NCBI RefSeq assembly: GCF_003596335.1 | Contig: NZ_QZCH01000022.1 | Location: forward strand, 1 to 64,000 | From: Motilimonas pumila | GTDB lineage: Bacteria; Pseudomonadota; Gammaproteobacteria; Enterobacterales; CBDFNC01 | Direction of reading: 5' to 3' | DNA length: 64,000 nt | Shown: in pieces, positions 26,514 to 35,780 of the stretch | Position numbering within the stretch: the first letter of the stretch is position 1 | Layout of the letters: each line of letters opens with the position of its first letter | Made by a program: the position numbers and the translations under genes | The notes under the pieces: model-generated | Told to the model about the DNA's origin: nothing | Databases searched by the model: none | What the model saw: only the letters and a program-made list of their open reading frames with translations

Positions 26514-27473
26514 ATGAAGCGCTTGCGACTGCAACATTGGATGCTTGTATGCTTGGTCATGGTTCTGACGGCTTGTGGAAATCAACAAGAAGAACTGCGA
26601 GATAAAAATATCCAAGTAGCCAAGCATAAAGTAGAAGCGTTAGGGCAACAGCTCAGTACTGGGCAAGTTCGTAACGCCAATATACTCAAACAATATGGCA
26701 TGATGCTCAGTCAGCAAAAGCCGGATTATGCTTCCTTGGCCGAAGTAATGGTGCAAGATGCCACCACGCAAGGGCCGATGTACCAAAGCTTGGTTCGTCG
26801 CTTAGATAACGCGACCAGCTCACCGCAAAACTTTGTCAGTATTGAAGAGCAAATTGACGAGTTAGAAAATATAGCGTCCGCAGCTGATCCCGTGCTTTTT
26901 TCGGATGCCTTATCCGATCCCATTAACGTATTAGCAGATGTTTCTGACGGCAAACTGGCGCGGGTAAATTCAGTTAGCAAAGAAGCCAGCATACAAGCGA
27001 ATGGTGCAGAGGACTTTGGCGCTGGCAGTCAATTGGTGGGTAACCCCAGTTATGGCCAATGGCAGACAAACAGCAGCGGCATGTCTTTTTGGGCTTGGTA
27101 TGGCATGTATTCCATGTTCTCCAACCTGACGCGACCTGTGTATTACGATTCGTGGTCAAGAGGACGTGATTACAGCTACTACAACGATTACGGCCGTTCT
27201 CGTTACACCAGTCCTTCGCAGTACCGCCAGCAAGAGCAACAAGTGGCGCGCACCAAAAAGACTTTTGGTAACAACAAGTCCAGCTTTAAAAGCCCATACG
27301 CTAAAAACCGTACCGGCAGTACGAATGTTTCCAGTGCCAGCCGTAAAGCACAATCTGCAACCAGCTTTGCAAGTCGTTCGAGTTATGCCAAAAAGAGCAG
27401 CTCCAGTAATCGCAGTAGCAGTTTTAGAACCAATCGAAACACCAGTTCCCGCAGTCCAAGTCGTGGCAAATAA
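26514..27473 (+). CDS. Lipoprotein with a basic, serine-rich low-complexity tail
   Basis: 319 residues with a type II signal (MLVCLVMVLTACG, lipobox LTAC). The N-terminal half is helical. A central aromatic segment, SGMSFWAWYGMYSMF near 190-205, is followed by a tyrosine-rich turn and a C-terminal tail of about 100 residues made mostly of S, R, K, N and T. The tail is probably disordered and strongly basic. I do not recognise a named family. AAGGAGC precedes the ATG, and the gap to the DUF350 gene is 15 bp, so the three following genes look like one operon. Confidence 0.72.
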   Translation: MKRLRLQHWMLVCLVMVLTACGNQQEELRDKNIQVAKHKVEALGQQLSTGQVRNANILKQYGMMLSQQKPDYASLAEVMVQDATTQGPMYQSLVRRLDNATSSPQNFVSIEEQIDELENIASAADPVLFSDALSDPINVLADVSDGKLARVNSVSKEASIQANGAEDFGAGSQLVGNPSYGQWQTNSSGMSFWAWYGMYSMFSNLTRPVYYDSWSRGRDYSYYNDYGRSRYTSPSQYRQQEQQVARTKKTFGNNKSSFKSPYAKNRTGSTNVSSASRKAQSATSFASRSSYAKKSSSSNRSSSFRTNRNTSSRSPSRGK

Positions 27474-27488
27474 GGAAAGGCAACAGAC

Positions 27489-28388
27489 ATGAACGAAACC
27501 CTATCTATCATCGAGTTTAACCCTGAACTGCTGGTGTTCTTACTGATTGACATCACCATCGCTATTTTACTACTGAGTACCATGCGTTATGTCATGGGCT
27601 TAACAGGCAAGGTGGACACCACCGACGAACTGGCTAAAAAAGACAACTTTGCTTACGGTATCAGCGTGGCAGGTAGCGTCATGGCTATGGGTATTGTGCT
27701 AACGGGAGCCATCACGGGGGAGTTAGCCGAAACGTATTTATCTGAAATCATCGGCATGGCGGGCTATGGCCTGGTAGGGCTTTGCTTGATCAAAGCCGGT
27801 CGCTGGGTACACGATAAATTCTCCCTCAACCAATTTAACAAGCACCAGCTGGTTCTTGAGCGTAACATCGCGGTGGCGCTGACCGACGCGGCGAGTGCTA
27901 TTGCAACGGCCATCATCGTTCGTGCTGTATTGATTTGGGTAGATGGCTTTGACATCTCAACCTTTGTTGCCATTTTGGTCGGTTGGTTAATTAGCCAAGT
28001 CATTTTATTGTTGGTCACTCGTATTCGAGAACGACGCTTTAATCGCAACCATTCTATGAGTTTCCAGCAGTCGCTGGTGCAAGGTAATGTAGCAATAGCA
28101 GTGCGCTACAGCGGCCATTTGATTGGTACAGCAATCGCCGTAACAGCAGCAAGCCACTTTGTATATTATGAACCCGATATGTTAATTGCTGGCTTAGGCG
28201 CTTGGTTTGCTATCAGCTTGGCGATGATGGTGCTGTTAAAAGTCTTATCTCACCTTGCGAAACGTATCGTGTTAATGGGCATTAACCGTGACCAAGAAAT
28301 TGAAGATCAGCATAATGTGGGCGTAGCGGCCATTGAGTTTGCCATTAACCTAGGCTTGGCACTCGTGCTGAGTGCGCTAATGGCATAA
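27489..28388 (+). CDS. Double DUF350 (YjfL-like) membrane protein
   Basis: 299 residues with about eight membrane segments. Four related half-repeats start with an N-x-A/G-x-A motif: DNFAYGI (N53), RNIAVAL (N126), GNVAIAV (N200) and HNVGVAA (N276). One DUF350/YjfL protein of about 130 residues has two, so this is a fused pair. DUF350 function is unknown; family members occur near glutathionylspermidine-synthase-like or spermidine-synthase-like genes and PspA, which points to envelope stress. AAGGAAAGG precedes the ATG. The next gene starts 7 bp later. Confidence 0.82.
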   Translation: MNETLSIIEFNPELLVFLLIDITIAILLLSTMRYVMGLTGKVDTTDELAKKDNFAYGISVAGSVMAMGIVLTGAITGELAETYLSEIIGMAGYGLVGLCLIKAGRWVHDKFSLNQFNKHQLVLERNIAVALTDAASAIATAIIVRAVLIWVDGFDISTFVAILVGWLISQVILLLVTRIRERRFNRNHSMSFQQSLVQGNVAIAVRYSGHLIGTAIAVTAASHFVYYEPDMLIAGLGAWFAISLAMMVLLKVLSHLAKRIVLMGINRDQEIEDQHNVGVAAIEFAINLGLALVLSALMA

Positions 28389-28395
28389 CCTTTTT

Positions 28396-30120
28396 GTGAT
28401 TCGTTTAAGCCCTCGCCAGCGGCTGCTGTTAGACGATACCTTATTAATTTCCATCATGGCTGTATTAGCGGCCTGTGGATTAATTTACGAGTATTTGTTG
28501 TCTCACTATGCTGCCAGAGTCCTTGGCAGCATGGAAACCGTCATATATGCCATGATTGGCATCATGATAGTATCGATGGGGTTGGGGGCGTTTGCCGCAA
28601 AACACATCAAAGATCCGTTTAAAGGCTTTGCTTGGCTTGAAGTCAATGTTGCCTTGTTAGGTTGCAGCGCCACCATCATTTTGGCCAGTTTGACCGGCTT
28701 TACGCTAGCATTGCCTAGCATTATTGCCAACACCTTCTCGATTCCTCAAGACATGTTGCCACTGGGTGGTTTATACCAACAGTTGGTTAGCGTTACCGAA
28801 GTCTTACCCTATTGTTTTGGGTTTGTTCTAGGCTTTTTAATTGGCATGGAGATCCCCCTTATTGCGAGGATCCGCGAGCATGTTTACGGCAAACACCTAG
28901 CCAACAATGTGGGCACGATTTACGGCGCCGACTACATAGGCGCCGGTGTTGGCGCTGCTGTGTGGGTGCTTATCATGCTAAAACTTGAAATCAACCAAGC
29001 CGCAGCCATTACGGCGAGCTTGAACCTGATTGCTGGCGGCTGTTTTTTATGGCGTCATTTTAAGCATATTAAACAAGGTACCTTACTGATCATTTGCCAC
29101 TTAGTATTGTTGGTCATGATTGTTATGGTGTACTCATTGGGTGGGCGTTGGTCAGAGAAAATGCAAGACTTGTTGTATCTCGATAAAGTGGTGTACCAGC
29201 AACAAACACGATTCCAAAATTTGGTGTTTACCCAGCGTGACATGTCCGGTGAAATGGGCAGTATTTACAGTTTTTACATCAATGGTCGGTTGCAGTTTTC
29301 AAGTTTAGATGAGCAAATTTATCACCAAATGTTGGTGCACCCGGCAATGGCTATCTCTGCCCGTCAAGAAAAGGTATTAGTGATAGGCGGGGGAGACGGT
29401 CTAGCCCTGCGAGAAGTGCTTCAATGGCCCGTAGAGCAGGTGACCTTAATTGACCTTGATGATGAGTTGGTGGCGTTGTTTAAGCAACCTGAACGTTTTT
29501 TACCGCCGCATTTAGCCGATAAAATGAGTAGTTTAACTCAGGGAAGCTTCAGCGATCCTAGGGTCGAGTTATTTCACAACGATGCTTTTGTACAAATAGA
29601 GCAACTGTTGGCCCAAGGTCAATTATATGACAGCGTGATCATTGATTTACCTGATCCTAGCCACCCAGATTTAAACAAGCTTTACAGTAAGCATTTCTAC
29701 GCTAAAGTCAGGCAGCTATTAGCGGCAGATGGTGCCTTAGTCGTGCAGTCTACGTCCCCCTTCCATGCTAAACACGCGTTTATTTCCATCGGTAAAACCG
29801 TAGCCGCTGCCGGCTTTCAGCATACCCAGCAATACCATCAAAACGTCCCCAGTTTTGGCGAGTGGGGCTGGACTATTGCCACCAAAATGGGTGCGTCGCC
29901 AGAGCAAAGAATCAATACCATGATGGCGCCTTGGCCAATGGAGTTTAGCTGGCTTAATGAAGCCGTATTAAAGGCGGCTTTTGTTTTTCCTCATCGTTTT
30001 TACGATAGTGCGCCCGACGTTGAAGTCAATGAGTTGGGCTCCCATACCCTCTATCATTATCATCACAACGCCTGGCAATCAGAAATGGGCGTATTCATTG
30101 AACCTGAAACGCGACCTTAA
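28396..30120 (+). CDS. Membrane-anchored spermidine-synthase-like protein
   Basis: 574 residues in two parts. Residues 1-250 hold about seven membrane helices. Residues 250-574 form a spermidine-synthase-like domain with SLDEQIYHQMLVHPAM (303-318), a SAM-type loop GGGDG (331-335), LIDLDDE (351-357), and an active-site stretch DLPDPSHPD (417-425) in place of the usual D-S/T-x-DP. The class is polyamine aminopropyltransferase by fold; whether it transfers aminopropyl groups here is unproven. Start is GTG with a poor ribosome site, so translation is probably coupled to the DUF350 gene. Confidence 0.82.
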   Translation: MIRLSPRQRLLLDDTLLISIMAVLAACGLIYEYLLSHYAARVLGSMETVIYAMIGIMIVSMGLGAFAAKHIKDPFKGFAWLEVNVALLGCSATIILASLTGFTLALPSIIANTFSIPQDMLPLGGLYQQLVSVTEVLPYCFGFVLGFLIGMEIPLIARIREHVYGKHLANNVGTIYGADYIGAGVGAAVWVLIMLKLEINQAAAITASLNLIAGGCFLWRHFKHIKQGTLLIICHLVLLVMIVMVYSLGGRWSEKMQDLLYLDKVVYQQQTRFQNLVFTQRDMSGEMGSIYSFYINGRLQFSSLDEQIYHQMLVHPAMAISARQEKVLVIGGGDGLALREVLQWPVEQVTLIDLDDELVALFKQPERFLPPHLADKMSSLTQGSFSDPRVELFHNDAFVQIEQLLAQGQLYDSVIIDLPDPSHPDLNKLYSKHFYAKVRQLLAADGALVVQSTSPFHAKHAFISIGKTVAAAGFQHTQQYHQNVPSFGEWGWTIATKMGASPEQRINTMMAPWPMEFSWLNEAVLKAAFVFPHRFYDSAPDVEVNELGSHTLYHYHHNAWQSEMGVFIEPETRP

Positions 30121-30137
30121 CAGTGAAGACTGCTTGG

Positions 30138-30692
30138 CTATAGATCAGACAATTTAAAATGACAGACTTGGTATTGCTGCTGGCTAATATACTGCTGTCG
30201 TAAGCGTTTTAGCCAGCTCGAGCCCGTTGGCTTAAGTGGGATTCCTTGCGTCTTAATCAGCTCTAAGCCCGCATGAAGAGCGCAGATATTCTGTGTTGGC
30301 TCATTACCATACGTGCAACGCTCCAACAAAATATCCACTTGTGGGAAGGATTGCAGCAGTTGGTCGCATAAGGCGCCAATGTGGCGTCTGTGGGTAAGCT
30401 TGTCAGCATTCATTAACACCACGACTTTTTGCCCCGGTTCTCGCCGTACTTTGGTTAGCCAATCAAGCTGTTTGATCGAGCCTGCAATGCTTGTCGCGTA
30501 GCGACTTCTTGCTTTGCCGGATTGATTGACATCAATCCAAGTAAATGGCTGATTTTTGTCGGGTGCGATGTCGTGCTTAGTCAAATTCAGTACTATTGCG
30601 TGTGGGTTTCGTTGTAAAAGCGTTTGCGCACTACGCGCTAATACTTGGTTAAACGGTTTTCTTGTAGCCACGTCAGTTAATTGTGTTTTCAT
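30138..30692 (-). CDS. Hypothetical protein, 184 residues
   Basis: I do not recognise this protein. It is soluble and basic, with no signal peptide or membrane segment. The middle holds a strand-like block, KVVVLMNADKLTHRRH near 88-103, followed by FPQVDILLERCTYG, suggestive of an alpha/beta fold. It is convergent with the spermidine-synthase-like gene, 17 bp between ends, and upstream of a 265-bp gap. Codon use looks like its neighbours. A SulA-like fold was considered but not supported. Confidence 0.6.
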   Translation of the reverse strand: MKTQLTDVATRKPFNQVLARSAQTLLQRNPHAIVLNLTKHDIAPDKNQPFTWIDVNQSGKARSRYATSIAGSIKQLDWLTKVRREPGQKVVVLMNADKLTHRRHIGALCDQLLQSFPQVDILLERCTYGNEPTQNICALHAGLELIKTQGIPLKPTGSSWLKRLRQQYISQQQYQVCHFKLSDL

Positions 30693-30901
30693 ATCCCCTC
30701 GCTATTTTCAACCTGAAAAATATAGAAGCAGGACAGGCAATTGTGAAATCGATTTCTGTTAAATTTTAATGACAGTAATGCAATGATTTGCTGTAAGTTT
30801 TAGTTAAGTGGTGGAGCATAGCAGTGGTGCGAAGGGAAGGGGGCATGGCAGCATATTGTGACGAACAAAGATAACTTGGCTAAAGGAAGAGGATAAGGCA
30901 T

Positions 30902-30924
30902 AAAAAAACGCGGCCAAGCCGCGT
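30902..30924 (-). terminator. Rho-independent terminator after csiV
   Basis: On the minus strand GACGCGGC-TTG-GCCGCGT followed by seven T's, about 35 bp past the csiV stop. It ends the mfd/csiV transcript. Confidence 0.85.
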
Positions 30925-30957
30925 CTTTGTTCCTTTTTTTAAGCCATCATTGGTGGG

Positions 30958-31638
30958 TTACATTCGACGAATTTGCACTAACATGCCCATTAGAGGGTGA
31001 TCAAAGTAGTGTATTTCACCGCTTTTCACGCGACGCTTTTGCTTAAACGGGTACTGGTGCAAGTAGCTATCTAGGCTGCTTCCATCACCACTGGCGCTGA
31101 CCGGCTCACGTAATAAAAATTCTGATTCTATGTACAGGTAATGCTGTAAATACACCCGAAACATACCGTCTAGCTCAAACACTGGGCCACCATCACTTTG
31201 TTCTGCTTTTAATGGGATGTCAGTGAAATATTTACCGCCAATCAAGTGCGCAGGTTTAGCGTCTATGCTATTTCTCACCGGCATCTGCCAGCCCATGTGC
31301 AACAGGGGCTGGTAAGCCGCATTGCTCGCTAAACGATTGCGAGGTGTTTTAAGGCGCAGTTGATTAGAAGGAAGGATCTTAAAGCTACCTGATCCTGAAT
31401 GCGCAGTGCGGCCATCGACCACAGTAGGAACATCACCGTAATTCAAACTGTTCATGACTTGCATGCCTTCACTGCGAGCATGCATAGGTAATGAAAAGTC
31501 CCAATTTTCTGCGCTATTAGCAGGGTTTACGTTACGTTTGAACACTAATATTTCGATTTCGAACCAACGAGCCGCGTGGGCGGTTTGAATACTGCCTAGG
31601 CATAAGATCAGCAAAGGTAATAATAAACGGACTAACAT
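30958..31638 (-). CDS. csiV: CsiV family periplasmic protein
   Basis: 226 residues with a signal peptide (cleavage near AHA-ARWF). The start of the mature protein, RWFEIEILVFKRN, is the CsiV hallmark, and the C-terminal IHYFDHPLMGMLVQIRRM is also typical. CsiV was described in Vibrio as a peptidoglycan-binding protein tied to growth with non-canonical D-amino acids. It sits 9 bp downstream of mfd on the same strand, an arrangement I recall from Vibrio and Shewanella. Confidence 0.85.
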   Translation of the reverse strand: MLVRLLLPLLILCLGSIQTAHAARWFEIEILVFKRNVNPANSAENWDFSLPMHARSEGMQVMNSLNYGDVPTVVDGRTAHSGSGSFKILPSNQLRLKTPRNRLASNAAYQPLLHMGWQMPVRNSIDAKPAHLIGGKYFTDIPLKAEQSDGGPVFELDGMFRVYLQHYLYIESEFLLREPVSASGDGSSLDSYLHQYPFKQKRRVKSGEIHYFDHPLMGMLVQIRRM

Positions 31639-31647
31639 GTGGCTCCT

Positions 31648-34600
31648 TTAAACTAAATTGGCTGAAAATTCAGCAAGCATGGAAGAGACTAACTGAATGC
31701 GATCTTCTCGTTCCGGTGCAGGAATGGTAAAGCGCAATCGTGAAGGACCGTCCATACGATATATATTAGGTTGATTCTGCAGCAAAGATACCAGATAAAT
31801 AGGATTAACTTTAGTTTTTTCTTCAAACTCTACGTATCCAGATTGGCCGTTGGCTTCAATTTTCTTGATCCCCATTGGTGCTGCCAGTAATTTGAATTCT
31901 GCCAATGAAATAAGGTGCTTACTTGGCTCTGGCAGTAATCCAAAGCGATCTATCAGTTCCACTTTTAAGTCTTTTAGTTCAGCTTCGGTGGCACAGCTGG
32001 CAATGCGTTTGTACAAAGACAAGCGCATGTTTACGTCTGGAATATAATCGTCCGGTAATAAGGCCGGCATGCGTAATTCAATTTCGGTTTGGCCACTGAG
32101 TAGCTGTTCTAAATCGGGTTCTTTACCCTCTTTGAGTGCGGCAACAGCTTGTTCGAGCATTTCCATGTATAAGGTAAAGCCAATGGAAGCAATTTGACCG
32201 CTTTGCTCATCACCCAACAGTTCCCCCGCGCCGCGAATCTCTAAGTCGTGGGTCGCTAGGGTGAAACCTGCGCCTAAGTCTTCTAACGAAGCAATGGCCT
32301 CTAGGCGTTTTTTGGCGTCTTTGGTCATCATTTTTGGATGCGGCGCTAATAAGTAGGCATAAGCTTGATGGTGAGAGCGACCTACACGGCCTCGTAACTG
32401 GTGAAGCTGTGCCAACCCTAGGTTGTCCGCTTTATCCATAATAATGGTGTTAGCGGTAGGTACATCAATGCCAGTTTCTATGATGGTTGTACATACCAAG
32501 ACATTAAACTTTTGGTGGTAAAACTCACTCATCACACGCTCTAGCTCGGCTTCTCGCATTTGACCATGGCCAACCGTGATGCGAGCTTCTGGCACTAATT
32601 CTGCCAGCTCTCTGGCTGTTTTCTCTATTGTTTCAACCGCGTTATGCAAAAAGTACACTTGTCCACCGCGCATGATCTCACGGCGAATGGCTTCTTTTAG
32701 CAAAGCATCCGATCTTTGTCTGACAAAGGTTTTAACCGCTAAACGCTTCGCCGGCGGCGAGGCAATAATCGATAAGTCACGCATGCCACTCATGGCCATG
32801 TTCAAGGTACGCGGAATCGGTGTGGCGGTGAGGGTTAAAATATCAACGTCTGCTCGTAGCGCTTTAATTTTCTCTTTTTGTCTTACGCCAAATCTGTGTT
32901 CTTCGTCGACAATAAGTAAACCAAGCTCTTGAAACTTGATGTCTTTACTTAGTAATTTATGGGTACCAATCAAGATGTCGACTTTGCCTTCATCCAACCG
33001 CGTCAAAATGTTTTTTTGTTCTTTGGCTGTGCGAAAGCGCGACATCACCTCCACTTCTACGGGCCAGTTAGCAAACCTGTCTTTAAAGTTCTCAAAATGC
33101 TGCTGGGCAAGCAGGGTTGTGGGCACTAACACGGCTACCTGACGGCCGCCATGTACCGCAACAAATGCCGCACGCATGGCGACTTCGGTTTTACCAAAGC
33201 CAACGTCACCACAAACGAGGCGATCCATGGCTTGATTTTGCTTCATGTCATTGAGTACGGCGGTAATCGCATTAGCTTGGTCTTCTGTTTCCTCAAACGG
33301 AAAACCGGCAGCGAAACTGGCATATTGGCCTTTATCGATGGCAAATGCGTGGCCCGGTTTGACCGCGCGATTGGCGTACACATTCAGTAACTCTGCTGCT
33401 ACATCTCGTACTTTTTCGGCGGCTTTTTGTTTTGCTTTTGACCAGGTTTCGCCGCCTAGTTTGTGAATATGTACGGTATCATTATCGCCACCGCTGTAAC
33501 GGCTGATAAGGTGTAGCGCAGAAACCGGTACGTAAAGCTTGTCGCCGCCGGCGTATTCTAAGGTGAGGTATTCGTTGGCCATCCCCCCGATATCTAGGCT
33601 TTGTAAGCCTAAGTAGCGACCCACACCATGGTCGAGGTGCACCACAGCTTGGCCGATTGAAAGCTCTGCAAGGTTGCGAATAAGGGCGTCGGCGTTGGTG
33701 GTTTTTTTGTCTTTACGACGACGCTGAACCACACGTTGTCCGAGTAACTCGGTTTCACAGATGATTGCCACGTTCAATTCGTTCAGAATAAAACTGTGGT
33801 TAATGTCAGCAACAATCAAACCCAGCGGGCATGTGTCTGTGGCAAAGTCATTAAACTGCGCAAATTCTTTTGGCTTGATGTCTGCTTTTTGCAGCAGTTC
33901 AAACAAGGTTTCGCGGCGACCTTCCGATTCTACCGAAAATAAAATACGGCCATCAAACTCAGCCATAAATTGCTGCAGCGCCTGATAAGGTTCACTGGCT
34001 TGTGGCTTTATCGCCACTTGAGGCAGCGCGTTAATGTGCGCATTCACTTGGCCAGATTTGGCGTCTAAGGCTTGTTCACAGAAGTGCAGGCGAGGTCTTT
34101 GTTTTAGCTGTTCAAAGCATTCTTCAATGCGTAAATATAGCTGCGCCGGGGCTAGCAGCGGGCGCTGTAAGTCGTACCTGCGGTCTTCATAACGCTCTTC
34201 GACGTCAGCTAAGAAGCGCTCTGCGGCATCTTGAATGTCGCCAACACTGGCAACAGCGGTATGCTCAGGTAAATAGTCAAAGATGGTTGCCACACTTTGG
34301 TAAAACAGTGGTAAATAATATTCAATGCCCGCCGGCAATGTGCCTTTAGTGACTTGTTGATAAACGGAGTCTGCTTCTCTGCTGGCGTTAAATTGCTCTC
34401 GGTATTGACTGCGAAATAACTCAATGGCTTCCTGATGAGTCGGGAATTCTCTGGCTGGCAGCAATTTAATCGCATCAACTTTTTCGGTACTGCGTTGGGT
34501 TTCTGGATCAAATTGGCGAATACTGTCCACCTCATCGTCAAAAAAGTCGATGCGGTACGGCGTTTTGCTGCCCATGGGAAATAAATCAAACAAAGAGCCG

Positions 34601-35118
34601 CGAGCAGAGTATTCGCCGTGCTCCATGACTTGGTCAACTTGATAGTAGCCGGCTTGATCAAGCTGAGTTCGCAAGGTTTGAATGGCACTTTTTTCGCCGG
34701 TGTTGACGATTAAGCTCTGACGGGTCAGGTAATCTGGCGGCGCACAGCGCAGCAGCAAGGTGGATACGGGTAAAATAAGTACCCCGGTTGTTAAACTGGG
34801 CAGCTTGTATAAGGTGGTTAAACGCGTCGAAATAATATCTTGATGCGGTGAAAAACTGTCGTAAGGCAGAGTTTCCCAATCTGGCAATGGTAAGATTGGT
34901 TTATCCGGAGCTAAAAACACCCGCATTTCACTTTCAAGGCTCAATGCTGTGGGCGTATCTGGTACCACAAGCAGCACCATGCCTGCTTGCTGATTCACAA
35001 ATTCGGCTAACGCTAATGCTAGGCTTGAACCGCTTAATTGGCCGATGGCCTTTTTATCTTTATTGTTAGCAAGCTGAGGCAAGCCAATGATTCGGCTTAA
35101 GTTGATAGGGGCATTCAT
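31648..35118 (-). CDS. mfd: Transcription-repair coupling factor Mfd
   Basis: 1156 residues, full length. The UvrB-like N-terminal modules end in an RNA-polymerase-interaction domain (AVVHLDHGVGRYLGL near 490). The translocase follows, with Walker A GDVGFGKTEVA, the DEEH box in LLIVDEEHRFG, TATPIPRTLNMA, and the helicase motif QLRGRVGRSHHQAYAYLL. A TRCF C-terminal domain closes the protein. Mfd removes stalled RNA polymerase and recruits UvrA. It runs with csiV, which follows it, and begins 3 bp after the end of the PilZ-like gene, so the three probably share a transcript. Confidence 0.97.
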   Translation of the reverse strand: MNAPINLSRIIGLPQLANNKDKKAIGQLSGSSLALALAEFVNQQAGMVLLVVPDTPTALSLESEMRVFLAPDKPILPLPDWETLPYDSFSPHQDIISTRLTTLYKLPSLTTGVLILPVSTLLLRCAPPDYLTRQSLIVNTGEKSAIQTLRTQLDQAGYYQVDQVMEHGEYSARGSLFDLFPMGSKTPYRIDFFDDEVDSIRQFDPETQRSTEKVDAIKLLPAREFPTHQEAIELFRSQYREQFNASREADSVYQQVTKGTLPAGIEYYLPLFYQSVATIFDYLPEHTAVASVGDIQDAAERFLADVEERYEDRRYDLQRPLLAPAQLYLRIEECFEQLKQRPRLHFCEQALDAKSGQVNAHINALPQVAIKPQASEPYQALQQFMAEFDGRILFSVESEGRRETLFELLQKADIKPKEFAQFNDFATDTCPLGLIVADINHSFILNELNVAIICETELLGQRVVQRRRKDKKTTNADALIRNLAELSIGQAVVHLDHGVGRYLGLQSLDIGGMANEYLTLEYAGGDKLYVPVSALHLISRYSGGDNDTVHIHKLGGETWSKAKQKAAEKVRDVAAELLNVYANRAVKPGHAFAIDKGQYASFAAGFPFEETEDQANAITAVLNDMKQNQAMDRLVCGDVGFGKTEVAMRAAFVAVHGGRQVAVLVPTTLLAQQHFENFKDRFANWPVEVEVMSRFRTAKEQKNILTRLDEGKVDILIGTHKLLSKDIKFQELGLLIVDEEHRFGVRQKEKIKALRADVDILTLTATPIPRTLNMAMSGMRDLSIIASPPAKRLAVKTFVRQRSDALLKEAIRREIMRGGQVYFLHNAVETIEKTARELAELVPEARITVGHGQMREAELERVMSEFYHQKFNVLVCTTIIETGIDVPTANTIIMDKADNLGLAQLHQLRGRVGRSHHQAYAYLLAPHPKMMTKDAKKRLEAIASLEDLGAGFTLATHDLEIRGAGELLGDEQSGQIASIGFTLYMEMLEQAVAALKEGKEPDLEQLLSGQTEIELRMPALLPDDYIPDVNMRLSLYKRIASCATEAELKDLKVELIDRFGLLPEPSKHLISLAEFKLLAAPMGIKKIEANGQSGYVEFEEKTKVNPIYLVSLLQNQPNIYRMDGPSRLRFTIPAPEREDRIQLVSSMLAEFSANLV

Positions 35119-35121
35119 GTA

Positions 35122-35694
35122 TTAAAACGATTCCGTATTTCGTTGTTCGGCGCGAAGCTTGAGTTGTTTAGATTGTACGTGCAAACTGGCGCGAACGATT
35201 AACTCGCGATCCACTTCTCGAATACTGCTAAACGCAATATGAATATCATAGCCTTGGTCCTGCTGCTTGCAACTGACTATCTCTCCGAAGCAAAAAACTG
35301 CCGCAGCTTCTTCTAACAAGAATAATTTTAGCTGTACAGGTTGGCCAATGGTCATCGATTCTTGGTGCATAATGCTAATGCCGCCTCCACCAAAGGCATA
35401 GGTTTGATGGCGATTGGCCGCGTTATCTTCTTGAGCAATGATATGGCACAGCAGTAAGTCGATTTTTTTTGCTTGCAGTTGTACGTAATTAAGCAGCTCT
35501 TGGCTTTGCTCGCCAAGCTTGGTGAGAAAGCGCATGCTGCCAGCGTCGATATTGGCAATCTCGCTGGCAATATGAAAAGAAGTTGGCATATGTTGCAGCA
35601 AATCTTCTGGTTGCGGAACCGTTGCTGAGGCTGCTAATGGTGAAATATTCACATCTACAGCATGTTGCACCGAAAAATAAGAATCTGTCTGCAT
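35122..35694 (-). CDS. Atypical PilZ-domain-like protein
   Basis: 190 residues without signal or membrane segments. The C-terminal half resembles a PilZ barrel: FGGGGISIMHQESMTIGQPVQLKLFL, then a strand pair ending in IHIAFSSI. The c-di-GMP-binding RxxxR is not intact (only NRHQTY precedes) and the D/N-x-S-x-x-G motif reads FGGGGIS, so binding is doubtful. A PilZ-type gene between mfd and lolC is an arrangement I recall from Shewanella-like genomes, which supports the call. Function unknown. Confidence 0.65.
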   Translation of the reverse strand: MQTDSYFSVQHAVDVNISPLAASATVPQPEDLLQHMPTSFHIASEIANIDAGSMRFLTKLGEQSQELLNYVQLQAKKIDLLLCHIIAQEDNAANRHQTYAFGGGGISIMHQESMTIGQPVQLKLFLLEEAAAVFCFGEIVSCKQQDQGYDIHIAFSSIREVDRELIVRASLHVQSKQLKLRAEQRNTESF

Positions 35695-35780
35695 TGAAAG
35701 CCATTGCCTCTTGTAACCACACCCATAATGCTTTTATTATCCTTTATCTTTGCTCAATCGCAAACTATTGAATCAACATT

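Noticed and set aside
30700-30775. CTG...CAG and CTGT...ACAG pairs upstream of the orphan gene, resembling LexA boxes
   Set aside because: The total lengths (19 and 20 bp) do not fit the 16-bp LexA box.
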